64,000 nt of DNA from Carnobacterium iners (GCF_900177385.1 NZ_FXBJ01000002.1:1678001-1742000); one strand, 5' to 3'; counted from the first letter of the stretch, positions 8,927 to 17,655 are shown. The notes: a model not told the origin generated them from the sequence alone. Program-made: numbers and translations.

Positions 8927-9274
8927 ATGAGAAATAAAATCAAACAATTGTTGAAAAAAGAAGACGGGTTTACACTAATTGAGTTACTAGCGGTTATTGC
9001 AATTTTAGCTTTAATCGTTGCGATTTCAATTCCTTTGATTGGGAATGTGGTTGCTGATTCTAAAACTAAAACGACAGATGCTCAAAAAGAATTGGTTATC
9101 GATGCTGCGCAACTGTACGAGTTAGAAAATACAGTTTCAGCTAACGGTGAAATTTCTGTTGCTAATTTAAAAAGTAAAGGTTTCCTTGAATCTGATTTTG
9201 ATGAAGTAGAAAGTGGAATAACAAAAGTGAATAAAAATACAACTGAAGGAAAAATAACTTACACTGTAGAATAG
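8927..9274 (+). CDS. pilA: Major type IV prepilin (PilA-like)
   Basis: 115 residues from ATG 8927. This start is preferred to ATG 8912 because the GGAGG site lies between the two. The leader MRNKIKQLLKKEDG is followed by FTLIELLAVIAILALIVAIS, a textbook class III signal with Phe1 and Glu5 of the mature pilin. The remaining roughly 80 residues form a small globular domain (SKTKTTDAQKELVIDAAQL..., ending GKITYTVE). No cysteine pair is visible. The canonical N-terminus, own promoter and terminator-like hairpin mark it as the main structural subunit. Confidence 0.9.
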   Translation: MRNKIKQLLKKEDGFTLIELLAVIAILALIVAISIPLIGNVVADSKTKTTDAQKELVIDAAQLYELENTVSANGEISVANLKSKGFLESDFDEVESGITKVNKNTTEGKITYTVE

Positions 9275-9294
9275 TATTACCCATTCAAATACAT

Positions 9295-9325
9295 AGAAAG
9301 ACTCCTTCGTGGAGTCTTTCTTGCT
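9295..9325 (+). terminator. Hairpin after the major pilin, probably a partial terminator
   Basis: Perfect 11-bp stem (AGAAAGACTCC 9295-9305 / 9311-9321) with a TTCGT loop. It is followed by only a short T-poor stretch, so it may attenuate transcription or stabilise the pilin mRNA rather than stop it fully. Confidence 0.6.
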
Positions 9326-9341
9326 TACTAGGAGTTTTTTT

Positions 9342-10097
9342 ATGCATACAACCGTAACATTTATCTTTTTTATCTATGGATTGGTATTCGGGTCGTTTTT
9401 TAATGTCGTGGGTTTACGTGTGCCGAACGGGACATTATTTGCTCAAACGCGATCTTATTGTGATACGTGCCAACGCACATTGACTTGGAAAGAATTGATT
9501 CCCGTTTGGTCTTTTTTAAGACAAAGGGGCAGGTGCAAAAAATGTAAAGAGAAAATTTCATTACTCTATCCGATTATGGAATTGGCAACAGGTTTACTGG
9601 CTACGATTACCTTTTATCAGTATGGCTGGAGTGAACAAACCTTTCTAGGTCTATTGTTAATTGCACTTATCATTCCAATCACGGTATCTGATATAGCCTA
9701 CCGAAAAATCCCAAATAAGTTGCTTCTATTTTTCACTCCTTTATTTATATTGTTGCGCATCTTATACCCACAACCATCTTTTTGGATTTCCTTATTAGGT
9801 GCTAGTTTAGCATTTGGTTTGGTGTTTGTGATCATTCTTTTATCTAATGGGGGAATGGGCGCTGGGGATTTGAAATACTTTACTTTATTGGGCTTTATTT
9901 TCGGACCGGTTCTTTTTTTGTTGCTCTTTTTTGTAGCGACGCTTTACGGAGCCGTTACAGGCATGCTTATCATGAAGCTGAAGAGTGGCAATCGTAAAAT
10001 GACCATTCCTTTTGCTCCATATATTGGTCTTGCTGCACTAACTATTTTTTATTTCGGAGAAACGATCCTACAGTGGTATCTATCTTTTTTTAGTTAA
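9342..10097 (+). CDS. pilD: Prepilin peptidase / N-methyltransferase PilD
   Basis: 251 residues from ATG 9342 (AGGAG 8 bp upstream; the longer frame from 9309 overlaps the hairpin). It is a membrane aspartic protease that cleaves prepilins after Gly and methylates the new N-terminus. It opens with a membrane span and GSFFNVVGLRVPNG, then the cytoplasmic zinc site CDTC...CKKC that characterises the bifunctional enzymes. The catalytic aspartates fall in SDIAYRKIPNK and GMGAGDLKY. Several further membrane spans follow. Position directly after the pilin gene fits. Confidence 0.94.
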   Translation: MHTTVTFIFFIYGLVFGSFFNVVGLRVPNGTLFAQTRSYCDTCQRTLTWKELIPVWSFLRQRGRCKKCKEKISLLYPIMELATGLLATITFYQYGWSEQTFLGLLLIALIIPITVSDIAYRKIPNKLLLFFTPLFILLRILYPQPSFWISLLGASLAFGLVFVIILLSNGGMGAGDLKYFTLLGFIFGPVLFLLLFFVATLYGAVTGMLIMKLKSGNRKMTIPFAPYIGLAALTIFYFGETILQWYLSFFS

Positions 10098-10137
10098 GGA
10101 AGAGCATTGTTTGTGTTTCTGAAACATAAGGAGGTAT

Positions 10138-11184
10138 ATGATGTTATTTAAAAAACAACCCTTGCTTTATTTTGAATTTTTAGAAAGACGAATTCGCTAT
10201 TTAGTAATGGATGCTAACTCTGGTAAAGTACTAGAAAAAAATGAAATTTTATTTGATAACGAGATTCTTCATGAAGAGAGAATTATTGACCCCGCGTTAC
10301 TTGAGAATCGTTTAAATGCGTTAGTTACTGAAAAAAAATGGAAAAATGCGCAAGCATCCATCTTGTTACCGGATAACTTTATTATTGTACGTGAAGAAAA
10401 AGTACCAGTACAGCTAGATCCTTCAGAAATTAAAGCTTATATTGCTCTACATATGGGACAATTAATCCGATCTCCGTTTAAAGAGACACGTTTTCATTTT
10501 GAGTTGCTTGAAGTTAGTGATATGGAGCAGACCATTCTTTTGATGCTTTACCCGCAAGAGATTATTCTACAATACGAATCTTTATTACAAAAGGTTTCCT
10601 TGGATCCTATTGTAGCGGATATTTCATCATTATGTTTGTACCGAATCATTAAGCAACAAAAGGACCTACAAAAGGACCTACAAAAGGACCCTAATAAGCA
10701 TGTAATGGTGCTGCAATGGAGCGCAGTAAATAATACGATTATGATTTTTAACGAAGATTTGCCTAAAATATCACGTCAATCGCGTTTAACCAGGTTGATA
10801 GATTTATGGGATGTAACCCCAGATGGTGAATGGAATTGGAAGGAAGATATAAATTCATTTGATGAAGCTATTGCAGATACGCTCGATGTTTTAGAAAGAT
10901 TACTTGATTTTTATCGTTATTCCGTGATGAACGGCGAGGGTGGAGTGACGGATATCTATTTAGCAGGAGATTTTCCTGATCTGGAAAACGTCAAAAAACA
11001 ATTTTCCAACCGTTTTTTCCAACCGATTCATATTGTACAGGTTTCAGAAGATATTACCACTAAATATTTACCATTATATGGTCTTGCCTTAAAAGAGAAA
11101 AAGGCTGCTATTCCGAAACAAGTTGCTAAGAAAAAAGTGAAGCGCATTAGAAAAAAAGCACAGGGGGAAAATAAACATGTTTGA
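10138..11184 (+). CDS. pilM: PilM-like pilus assembly protein (actin-like fold)
   Basis: 348 residues, no membrane segment. PilM is the cytoplasmic actin-like ATPase-fold protein that binds the N-terminus of PilN. It is assigned here by position (pilM-pilN-pilO order), size and scattered fold motifs such as VREEKVPVQLDPSEIKAYIALHM and TDIYLAGDFPDLENVKKQF. The tail is very basic (KKKVKRIRKKAQ). Tandem ATG codons at 10138 and 10141 follow AAGGAGG. A (QKDL) triplication lies at residues near 174-185. It overlaps pilN by 8 bp. Sequence divergence makes the family call good but not certain. Confidence 0.8.
   Translation: MMLFKKQPLLYFEFLERRIRYLVMDANSGKVLEKNEILFDNEILHEERIIDPALLENRLNALVTEKKWKNAQASILLPDNFIIVREEKVPVQLDPSEIKAYIALHMGQLIRSPFKETRFHFELLEVSDMEQTILLMLYPQEIILQYESLLQKVSLDPIVADISSLCLYRIIKQQKDLQKDLQKDPNKHVMVLQWSAVNNTIMIFNEDLPKISRQSRLTRLIDLWDVTPDGEWNWKEDINSFDEAIADTLDVLERLLDFYRYSVMNGEGGVTDIYLAGDFPDLENVKKQFSNRFFQPIHIVQVSEDITTKYLPLYGLALKEKKAAIPKQVAKKKVKRIRKKAQGENKHV
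10657..10692 (+). repeat. 12-bp unit repeated three times in pilM
   Basis: CAAAAGGACCTA occurs at 10657-10668 and 10669-10680, and with two end changes at 10681-10692. It encodes QKDLQKDLQKDP. It is an in-frame expansion, so length changes by whole units would not break the gene. Confidence 0.85.
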
Positions 11185-11716
11185 AGTCAATTTTTTTGAA
11201 AAAAAACAGAAAAACTTTCTTCCTTATTTACTAATTGGTATTTTTCTTTTCTTGCTTCTTTTAATAGCTATCTATTTTTTCTCAATGCAAGCTTATTATA
11301 CGAACGTTGAAAAGCGTAATCAAGAATGGCTTCAAGTTGAGGCAGAACAGCTTAATGTTTCGCGACAAATACAAGAATACGCTCAATTGACGCAGCAAGT
11401 AGCAGAGAATAAAGCTACTTTTGAAGCAAAGCAATACCCAATGGCTTATGTAACAAAGACGATTCTTGAACAAGTTCCAAACGTGGAACAACGAGTGTCT
11501 ATTTTTAATAAAAATGAAACGAATCAAATTACGCTAGTACTAGAAGGTTTAACGGTAACAGAACTATCAGATACTGTCGAAAAATTCAAAACGTTAGGTT
11601 ATGTTTCAAGTGTCCATTTCATACGTATGGAAAATCAGGTAGGTGGAGCAGGTTCGACTGTTGAACTGTGGCTGGAAATTGATGAAATAGCTTTAGGAGA
11701 GGAGGTTCTGTCATGA
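11177..11716 (+). CDS. pilN: PilN-like pilus assembly protein
   Basis: 179 residues. A short cytoplasmic N-terminus with MFEVNFFEKKQ (position of the PilM-binding 'NLLP'-type motif) is followed by one membrane span LLIGIFLFLLLLIAIYFF at about residues 18-35. A coiled-coil stretch and a small ferredoxin-like domain lie outside the membrane. PilN and PilO form the trans-membrane alignment dimer. It overlaps pilM by 8 bp and pilO by 4 bp, so the three are translationally coupled. The call rests on order, topology and size; sequence identity with characterised PilN is low. Confidence 0.75.
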   Translation: MFEVNFFEKKQKNFLPYLLIGIFLFLLLLIAIYFFSMQAYYTNVEKRNQEWLQVEAEQLNVSRQIQEYAQLTQQVAENKATFEAKQYPMAYVTKTILEQVPNVEQRVSIFNKNETNQITLVLEGLTVTELSDTVEKFKTLGYVSSVHFIRMENQVGGAGSTVELWLEIDEIALGEEVLS

Positions 11717-12261
11717 AGCTAAAGTGGAATCGAGTGTCCTCCGTACTAGCATTAGTGATAGGACTAGTCATTCTAGGAGTATTTATTTTAGGGCAAGCCT
11801 ATTTTCTAGATCCAATTAAAGAGCGAGCTAATCTTTCTGACCAACAGGTTGAGGAATTGACCAGCTTGAAGACTGAATATCCACCAGAAGCTTCTTTATT
11901 GAGTGATTTTAAACAAGAGTATGAAGAGACTTGGAAATTTTTACCTGAAAGCGAAAGGGTAAATGAAGAGCTTGTTGTTTTGGAGAAGCTTGCTACCCAA
12001 GAAAAAGTTGCTATACAACAAATATTACGTGTCGGAGAACCAGTGACAATTGAAGACCTTGATGAAAGTTACAGAAAAAGTATCTATGAGGTTGAAATGA
12101 CAAGTACCACTGCGGGGAACATGCAAGACCTTGTTGAAAAATTAGAAGCTCTGGAGCGTATCTGGAATATTCAGTATTTTGGGTTTGAAAAACTAGATGA
12201 AGCTTCATTCAGTGGGACATTTACTTTTGAATTGTTCTATTATGTTGTGGCTTCAGAGTAA
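11713..12261 (+). CDS. pilO: PilO-like pilus assembly protein
   Basis: 182 residues with an N-terminal membrane span (VSSVLALVIGLVILGVFILG, about residues 8-28), then a coiled coil (ERANLSDQQVEELTSLK) and a C-terminal domain with MTSTTAGNMQDLVEKLEALE. This is the topology and size of PilO, the partner of PilN. Its ATG overlaps the pilN stop (ATGA-type, 4 bp). It is the last gene of the pilus operon and is followed by a terminator. Confidence 0.75.
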   Translation: MKLKWNRVSSVLALVIGLVILGVFILGQAYFLDPIKERANLSDQQVEELTSLKTEYPPEASLLSDFKQEYEETWKFLPESERVNEELVVLEKLATQEKVAIQQILRVGEPVTIEDLDESYRKSIYEVEMTSTTAGNMQDLVEKLEALERIWNIQYFGFEKLDEASFSGTFTFELFYYVVASE

Positions 12262-12311
12262 AGAACCATCTAATCTCAAAGTTATCCAATAATAAAGAGA
12301 ATAAGGTATCA

Positions 12312-12362
12312 AAAATACCCCCTACTACAGTATGTAAACTATTTTGTAGTAGGGGTATTTCT
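12312..12362. terminator. Terminator between the pilus operon and the convergent lipoprotein gene
   Basis: Arms AAATACCCC-CTACTAC (from 12313) and GTAGTAGGGGTATTT (to 12360) pair over about 15 bp with one extra C. A/T runs on both sides suit bidirectional use. Confidence 0.75.
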
Positions 12363-12388
12363 AGTGGCTAATTAAAAGTCTTATACGT

Positions 12389-12793
12389 TTATTCTTTTGT
12401 TACTTTTTCAATTTTTACAATTCCTATACTAGCAATCTGAAGCGGTAAAGACATCGTAGTTGGCGCATGTTCAATTAGCGTAACTTTGACTGTGTTTCCT
12501 TTTACTAATTCTGATGGAGCAATACTTTCACCTGACTTTTGATCAACCAAAGCTATATCTTCTGTTAATAAAATGACTTCTTCAAAAGAAGCAGCCTCTG
12601 ATGAGTTTAACGGAGTTAAATCCGCTAAAAATAACCCATCGGTATAGGTCTCATCAAAGTCAATGACCGTTCCAGAATAAAGAATGGTTTTATCTTCTAT
12701 AGTTGGTGTTTCGCTGCTGTTTTCTTTTGAATTTTCTGCACCACACCCAGCTAGAAAGGCGACAGCGATAAAGCCTACTATTAGTTTTTTCAT
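12389..12793 (-). CDS. Small predicted lipoprotein
   Basis: 134 residues from the ATG at 12793. An upstream in-frame ATG at 12811 has no ribosome-binding site, while GAGGC precedes the chosen one. The signal peptide MKKLIVGFIAVAFLAGCG has a clear lipobox (LAGC), so it should be lipidated and held on the outer face of the membrane. After a Ser/Glu-rich linker, the mature domain is about 90 residues of alternating strands (TILYSGTVIDFDETYTDGLF, GNTVKVTLIEHAP), which looks like a small OB-like or DUF3221-type fold. No enzymatic motif is seen and the function is unknown. Confidence 0.75.
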   Translation of the reverse strand: MKKLIVGFIAVAFLAGCGAENSKENSSETPTIEDKTILYSGTVIDFDETYTDGLFLADLTPLNSSEAASFEEVILLTEDIALVDQKSGESIAPSELVKGNTVKVTLIEHAPTTMSLPLQIASIGIVKIEKVTKE

Positions 12794-12847
12794 GTTTATG
12801 CCTCTTTTCATAAGGATTTAAATCGACTACTTTTTAGAAAAATTTGT

Positions 12848-13162
12848 TTAAGAAAGTTTTATTGAATGATCAGAATAAATTGCCTTAATCCTTAATTCTG
12901 CTATTAATGATTGGACGTCCTTTAGTTGTTTTTTTGTATAGATAAACGCTTCTTTAGCCAGAGTAGCATTTGGTGCGTCTTTACCGCTTGTACTAAAATA
13001 AACTGTTCCATTTTTAGTCAAAGAGGCGGTGACAATGTAAGCTACTTGAATATCAGCTAGATTTAATTCAATTTTATTGGTGATAGTCCCTTTGATAGAA
13101 AGAGTATTTTTATCTATTTCTACTGTCTTTTTACTTAGCATTCCAAATGTATAACGAGTCAA
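12848..13162 (-). CDS. Hypothetical 104-residue protein
   Basis: It starts at TTG 13162 with AAAGGAG about 10 bp before. It has no signal peptide or membrane segment. The first half is strand-rich (VEIDKNTLSIKGTITNKIELNLADIQVAYIV, here abbreviated as the segment from residue 14 to 44), and the end has a helix KKQLKDVQSLIAELRIKAIY. The pattern resembles a small PH-like domain of the kind in DUF4429/SHOCT proteins, but I cannot confirm it. It is 55 bp upstream of the lipoprotein gene on the same strand, so the two may be co-transcribed. Confidence 0.55.
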   Translation of the reverse strand: MTRYTFGMLSKKTVEIDKNTLSIKGTITNKIELNLADIQVAYIVTASLTKNGTVYFSTSGKDAPNATLAKEAFIYTKKQLKDVQSLIAELRIKAIYSDHSIKLS

Positions 13163-13507
13163 ATTAATCGTCTCCTTTTATAAAGTAGCGTAGTTTTATT
13201 ATAGCGTACAAAGAGAATGAACAACACTAGATTGTTTAACAATAAATTGCTTAAAAACAAGAGAATCGTTCATTTTTAAGCAATGAACTATTTTTAAAAC
13301 TACCTAACTAACTCAATCAATGAGTTGAAATATTAGAATAATGGTTTTGCTTTCAAATCTACCCTAATTCCGATACAATCATTAAAAGACTCAACTAATT
13401 GCGTCCATATAATTTTTAATAGCTTAAATAATAGACAGATAAATTTGTTTTAATATTGGTTTTAGTTGAATAATACATATAAAATCTGTTCGAAAGGATT
13501 TGTTAGA
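13163..13507. other. Divergent intergenic region with an 12-bp-stem hairpin
   Basis: About 345 bp between two diverging genes. It contains the inverted repeat ATTGCTTAAAAA (13246-13257) / TTTTTAAGCAAT (13273-13284) with a 15-nt loop. No T-run-type terminator is needed here since both genes point away, so it is a candidate regulator site or transcript barrier. The ribosome-binding site of the downstream gene is GAAAGGA at about 13491. Confidence 0.5.
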
Positions 13508-15073
13508 ATGAAACTGATTATTTTAGCAACAAGTGATATGCACGGGTATATCAGGCCGTGTAATTTTAGCACAAAAGTACAAGATGAGCCTTTTGGTGCA
13601 CTTAGGGTAGCAACTGTTTTGAAACAAGAAAAACAAACAGCAAGTGGGCCTGTATTGATAATTGAGAATGGTGATTTTATCCAAGGATCACCGTTGACTT
13701 ATTATATTGCGAAACATCGAGGAGAAATGAAGCCAGATGATTTATCGAATGTGTTAAACATGATGGATTACGATGTAGGGGTTATTGGCAATCATGAGTT
13801 TAATTATGGGGAAGACTATCTGCGTCAGGCTATTTCAGCAGCTCATTACCCTGTTCTTTCGGCTAATATCCTGAATGAAGTTGGTCAACCAGCATTTGGT
13901 AAAGCCTATGAGATTATTGAAAAAGACGGTCTCAAAATAGCGGTCTTAGGTTTAACAACCGTCTACATCCCCAACTGGGAACATCCTGATCATATTAAAA
14001 AATTGACTTTTAAAAGTGCTGTTGAAACAGCCAAAATACTGGTCCCTCAATTGAGAGAATTAGCTGATCTAGTGGTTGTTAGTTACCATGGAGGATTTGA
14101 AAAAAATATCGAAACGGGTGAAATAACTGAGCCATTAACAGGCGAAAACGAAGGGTATCGATTATTAACCGAAGTTCCTGGTATCGATGTGCTGATCACA
14201 GGGCACCAGCATCGTTTAATTGCGACTAAAATAAATGGGATTCCGGTTATTCAACCAGGGTATCGGGGAGAAGCCGTTGGGAAAATCGTTTTAACGATTG
14301 AAAAAAATGCTGATAATGCGTATACGGTTACACAAAGTGAAGCCAGTTTAGTAACAACGGCTACAGCAATTCCCGATGCGGCTATGTCAGAAAAACTGGC
14401 TAATCTATTTAAAGAAGTTGACGAATGGTTGGATCAACCACTTGGGAGAGTTGAAGGCGATATGCGGATTAAAGATCCACATGCCGTTCGAGCCGTTGAG
14501 CATCCTTATATAGCTTTTATTCAGAAGGTTCAAATGGATGCTACGGGTACAGATATTTCTGGGACAGCCTTATTTGTAAATGAAGGCAAAGGATTTAATG
14601 AAACTATTACGATGCGAAATGTTGTAACCAATTATGTCTATCCTAATACATTAGCTGTGTTACGTGTGACAGGTGAAGATTTAAGAAAAGCTATAGAACA
14701 ATCGGCTGCTTATTTTAAAGCTGAAAAAGACGGTTCGGTTGGTATTAACCCAGATTTTATTGACCCTAAACCGCAATATTACAATTACGATATGTATGAA
14801 GGCATAGACTATGTAATCAATGCAAAACGGCCAATTGGCGAACGAGTGGTAGAATTAAAGTACCATGGAAAAGAGATAAAACCAGAAGATCAACTCGACA
14901 TTACGTTAAACCAATACCGCGCCGTTGGTGGTGGGGATTATCCGATGTTTTCAGCCGATAAAATCATTCGTGAAAACCAAAAAGATATGAGTGAACTGAT
15001 TGCAGATTACTTGGTTAAACATCCTGTTATTAAAGCAGAGACCAACCAGAATTTTAAAGTGATAGTAGAATAG
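13508..15073 (+). CDS. 5'-nucleotidase / 2',3'-cyclic phosphodiesterase family metallophosphatase
   Basis: 521 residues from ATG 13508 (GAAAGGA 9-10 bp upstream; the frame opens earlier at 13466 without a ribosome-binding site). The calcineurin-like N-terminal domain shows ATSDMHGYI (D-x-H), ENGDFIQGSP, GNHEFNYG, YHGGFE and GHQH, the full dimetal set. The C-terminal half is the 5'-nucleotidase substrate domain, including VYPNTLAVLRVTGEDLRKAIEQS and NQYRAVGGGDYPMF. The QGSPLTYY motif is typical of CpdB-like enzymes acting on 2',3'-cyclic nucleotides and 3'-nucleotides. There is no signal peptide, so it is probably cytoplasmic, unlike CpdB. Monocistronic. Confidence 0.85.
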   Translation: MKLIILATSDMHGYIRPCNFSTKVQDEPFGALRVATVLKQEKQTASGPVLIIENGDFIQGSPLTYYIAKHRGEMKPDDLSNVLNMMDYDVGVIGNHEFNYGEDYLRQAISAAHYPVLSANILNEVGQPAFGKAYEIIEKDGLKIAVLGLTTVYIPNWEHPDHIKKLTFKSAVETAKILVPQLRELADLVVVSYHGGFEKNIETGEITEPLTGENEGYRLLTEVPGIDVLITGHQHRLIATKINGIPVIQPGYRGEAVGKIVLTIEKNADNAYTVTQSEASLVTTATAIPDAAMSEKLANLFKEVDEWLDQPLGRVEGDMRIKDPHAVRAVEHPYIAFIQKVQMDATGTDISGTALFVNEGKGFNETITMRNVVTNYVYPNTLAVLRVTGEDLRKAIEQSAAYFKAEKDGSVGINPDFIDPKPQYYNYDMYEGIDYVINAKRPIGERVVELKYHGKEIKPEDQLDITLNQYRAVGGGDYPMFSADKIIRENQKDMSELIADYLVKHPVIKAETNQNFKVIVE

Positions 15074-15077
15074 AAGC

Positions 15078-15125
15078 GTAAAAGAGAGGCCTAGACTAAA
15101 AAATCTATGTTTCTTTTTTATTTTT
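15078..15125 (+). terminator. Weak terminator after the metallophosphatase
   Basis: AAAAGAGA...TTTCTTTTTT with an inner TAGA/TCTA pair, followed by T-rich DNA. The stem is imperfect. Confidence 0.35.
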
Positions 15126-15250
15126 TTTGAAAAAATGCAATTTAAACGGTAGAATTAGCTGGATTATAGGTAAAATAGATGAGCTGAAACTAATTGAGCC
15201 CAATGAGACCTGATTGTGAAAAATAAGAATGGACTGAAAGATCATTTCGT

Positions 15251-15264
15251 AAAAACCGCTTTCA
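15251..15264 (+). promoter_or_regulatory. cre-like site before the PTS/transketolase operon
   Basis: AAAAACCGCTTTCA matches 12 of 14 positions of the cre consensus TGWAANCGNTNWCA (the first TG is missing). It lies about 36 bp before the regulator start, just upstream of a TATAGT -10-like box at 15268. CcpA control is plausible. Confidence 0.4.
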
Positions 15265-15299
15265 TTGTATAGTAATGTATGTAAGGAGGAACAATTAAT

Positions 15300-17357
15300 A
15301 TGTTTGATAATCGATTGTTAGCATTGCTTAACCACATGATAAACATGCCTCATTTGAGTATATGGAAACTAGGTGTCGTCCTTGATCAACCAGTAGAGCA
15401 ATTAGAAGAAGATATTCAAGAGCTAAATGACGTACTGGGGAAAATTGGTTATTCAAAAATTGAAATAAAAGAAGGTGAATACAGAGTTCCTCAAAGTTTG
15501 ATTTGTAAGCAAAAGGAACTTCAAAGAAAACTAAAAAATAGTCAAATTTATTTACAAGAAAATGAAAGAGAGCATCTGATTTACTTATATACCTTTATTC
15601 GAAAAGAAGAAGTATCCAATTACCATTATCAAGAATTATTGAAAGTTAGTAAAAATACAACATTAGCAGATATAAAGAAACTGAGAAAAAGATGCGAAGA
15701 TTTCCAAATTAATTTAAAGTATACACGATCAAAAGGGTATTACTTGGAAGGCAATGAATTAGATAAAAGAAGAATGGCTTTTATCAGCATTTCTTCGTTG
15801 CAATTAACCCCTATTGGTTCATGGGCATTGAACTACATTGCTCAAGCTTGGAATGAAGAAATAAGATTAGACGAACTAAAAAAAGAACTGGTTCAGTGTG
15901 CAACAGAAAAGCATATCCACTTTGTTGAAAATAGATTATCAGAAGTTGTCGGATTAATTTATTTTGTTTTTTTGAGACAAAAAAGAGTGAAGATTATATT
16001 TACGAATAAAGAAAAATTAGTCTTAAAAGAGAGTAGTGTCAATGAAATTAGTGAGACTATTGTAACTGATTTTTTTAAGCTTTCTTATTCAGAAGATGAA
16101 ACTAGTTTTTTAACAATGGTATTATTAGGTATTGCTGAAGGCGACTCTGTTTTGTATAAAGATGAAAAGTTGTATCAAATTACAAAAGACATCATAAGTA
16201 AAATGGAAAAGATTGCAGTGATAGATTTTCGAAATAAAAACGATCTTCAAAGAACTTTATATACACATATTGTACCAACTTATTACCGCTTATTATTCGG
16301 TCTTAAATTAGAAAATTCAATGGTTAATCAAATTAAAAGAGAGCATAATGAACTTTTTGGTTTTGTAAAGCAAGCTTTAAAGCCGCTGCAAGAAATAGTG
16401 AATTCAGAAATAACAGATGAAGAAATTGCTTATTTCACGATTCATTTTGGTGGTCAGTTTGAAAAGACTCTAAAGCAAGTTCAGTCCTATCGTGCCTTGG
16501 TTATTTGTCCTAATGGAATTAGTTCTTCTTTAATCCTACGTTCAGAACTAAAACAATTATTCCCACAAATTAATTGGCTAGGAGAACATTCAATAGAAGA
16601 CTTGAAATTAACGCCTGAAGATTCTTATGATATGATTTTTTCAACGGTATATATTCGAACAGAAAAGAAATTATATATCGTTAAGCCTATTATGAACCAA
16701 AGGACTAAAAATTATCTATTACAAATTGTAACCAATGATTTTGAGCTAATAGGATCATCAAATATAAATATAGAAGATTTAATGTTGACGATTAAGAAAT
16801 ATTCTAATGTAACGGATGAAGAAAAGCTCTACAAAGCTTTATCAAAGAAATTATTAACGCCCTATGAGGAAGAAAGAGAGGAATTACCGATGTTAGAAGA
16901 TTTAATTACTAACGATACGATTCAATTTATTAAAGATGAAAACTTAACTTGGGAAGAAGCTATTAGATTAAGTAGTGATTTGTTGATAAATAAGAATTAT
17001 ATTGAAGAAAGTTACGTAGAAGCTATTATTGCTAATGTGAAGAAATATGGGGCATTCATTGACTTAGGACAAGGAATAGCTATTCCGCATGCTCGTCCCG
17101 AAAACGGTGTGAACCAATTAGGGATGTCGTTATTAAAATTAGAAAAGCCTGTCTATTTATTAGATGATCCAAATCATGGAGTAAATATTATCATTACTTT
17201 AGCAGCTATAGACAACCAATCTCATTTAAAAGCACTCTCACAATTAACAAAAATACTAAGCGATAAAGAAAAAATAACGGTATTAAAAGAAGCAACGACA
17301 AAGGAAGAAATTTTAAATCTTATAAAAGAAAATCAGGAGGTAGAAGATAATGATTAA
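15300..17357 (+). CDS. PRD-containing transcriptional activator with EIIB- and EIIA-like domains (MtlR/LicR type)
   Basis: 685 residues. The N-terminal DeoR/Mga-like helix-turn-helix domains (about residues 1-160) are followed by two PTS regulation domains (about 185-390). Next comes an EIIB-like domain with Cys403 in ALVICPNGISSS, then an EIIA type-2 domain (about 540-680) with the phosphorylatable His597 in GIAIPHARPENGV. This architecture belongs to DNA-binding activators such as MtlR, ManR and LicR rather than RNA-binding antiterminators. Phosphorylation by HPr and by the PTS IIB next door would set activity. It overlaps the IIB gene by 8 bp. The EIIA domain may also supply the missing IIA function for this operon, since no separate IIA gene is present. 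Confidence 0.88.
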   Translation: MFDNRLLALLNHMINMPHLSIWKLGVVLDQPVEQLEEDIQELNDVLGKIGYSKIEIKEGEYRVPQSLICKQKELQRKLKNSQIYLQENEREHLIYLYTFIRKEEVSNYHYQELLKVSKNTTLADIKKLRKRCEDFQINLKYTRSKGYYLEGNELDKRRMAFISISSLQLTPIGSWALNYIAQAWNEEIRLDELKKELVQCATEKHIHFVENRLSEVVGLIYFVFLRQKRVKIIFTNKEKLVLKESSVNEISETIVTDFFKLSYSEDETSFLTMVLLGIAEGDSVLYKDEKLYQITKDIISKMEKIAVIDFRNKNDLQRTLYTHIVPTYYRLLFGLKLENSMVNQIKREHNELFGFVKQALKPLQEIVNSEITDEEIAYFTIHFGGQFEKTLKQVQSYRALVICPNGISSSLILRSELKQLFPQINWLGEHSIEDLKLTPEDSYDMIFSTVYIRTEKKLYIVKPIMNQRTKNYLLQIVTNDFELIGSSNINIEDLMLTIKKYSNVTDEEKLYKALSKKLLTPYEEEREELPMLEDLITNDTIQFIKDENLTWEEAIRLSSDLLINKNYIEESYVEAIIANVKKYGAFIDLGQGIAIPHARPENGVNQLGMSLLKLEKPVYLLDDPNHGVNIIITLAAIDNQSHLKALSQLTKILSDKEKITVLKEATTKEEILNLIKENQEVEDND

Positions 17358-17640
17358 ATTTGGTACAGCTTGTGGTTCAGGTTTAGGTTCAAGTTTTATG
17401 TTAGAAATGAATATAGAAAGTATTTTAAAAGAGTTAGGGTTAGATAGTTCTAAGGTAGAAGTAGAGCATTACGATATTGGTTCTACAGCACCAGGACTTG
17501 CAGATGTTTGGTTTGTTGGAGCAGATTTAGAAGATGCAGCTAAAGATTTGGGCGATGTAAGAATATTGAGAAGTATCATCGATATGGATGAGCTAAGAGA
17601 AAAAGTAACACAAGCTTGCAAGGACAAAAACTTATTATAA
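17350..17640 (+). CDS. PTS IIB component, ascorbate (SgaB/UlaB) type
   Basis: 96 residues. GTACGSGLGSSFML holds the phosphocysteine Cys8 in the P-loop typical of SgaB/UlaB-type IIB proteins. The family accepts phosphate from IIA and passes it to the incoming sugar at IIC. The ATG overlaps the regulator end by 8 bp, and the IIC gene follows after 15 bp. The true substrate cannot be told from IIB; ascorbate or another pentose-like compound is possible. Confidence 0.88.
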   Translation: MIKFGTACGSGLGSSFMLEMNIESILKELGLDSSKVEVEHYDIGSTAPGLADVWFVGADLEDAAKDLGDVRILRSIIDMDELREKVTQACKDKNLL

Positions 17641-17655
17641 AAAGGGGCGTTTTAA

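Noticed and set aside
13246-13284. Hairpin in the divergent region as a terminator
   Set aside because: Neither flanking gene ends here (both start outward), so termination is not its obvious job. Listed only as an unexplained inverted repeat.
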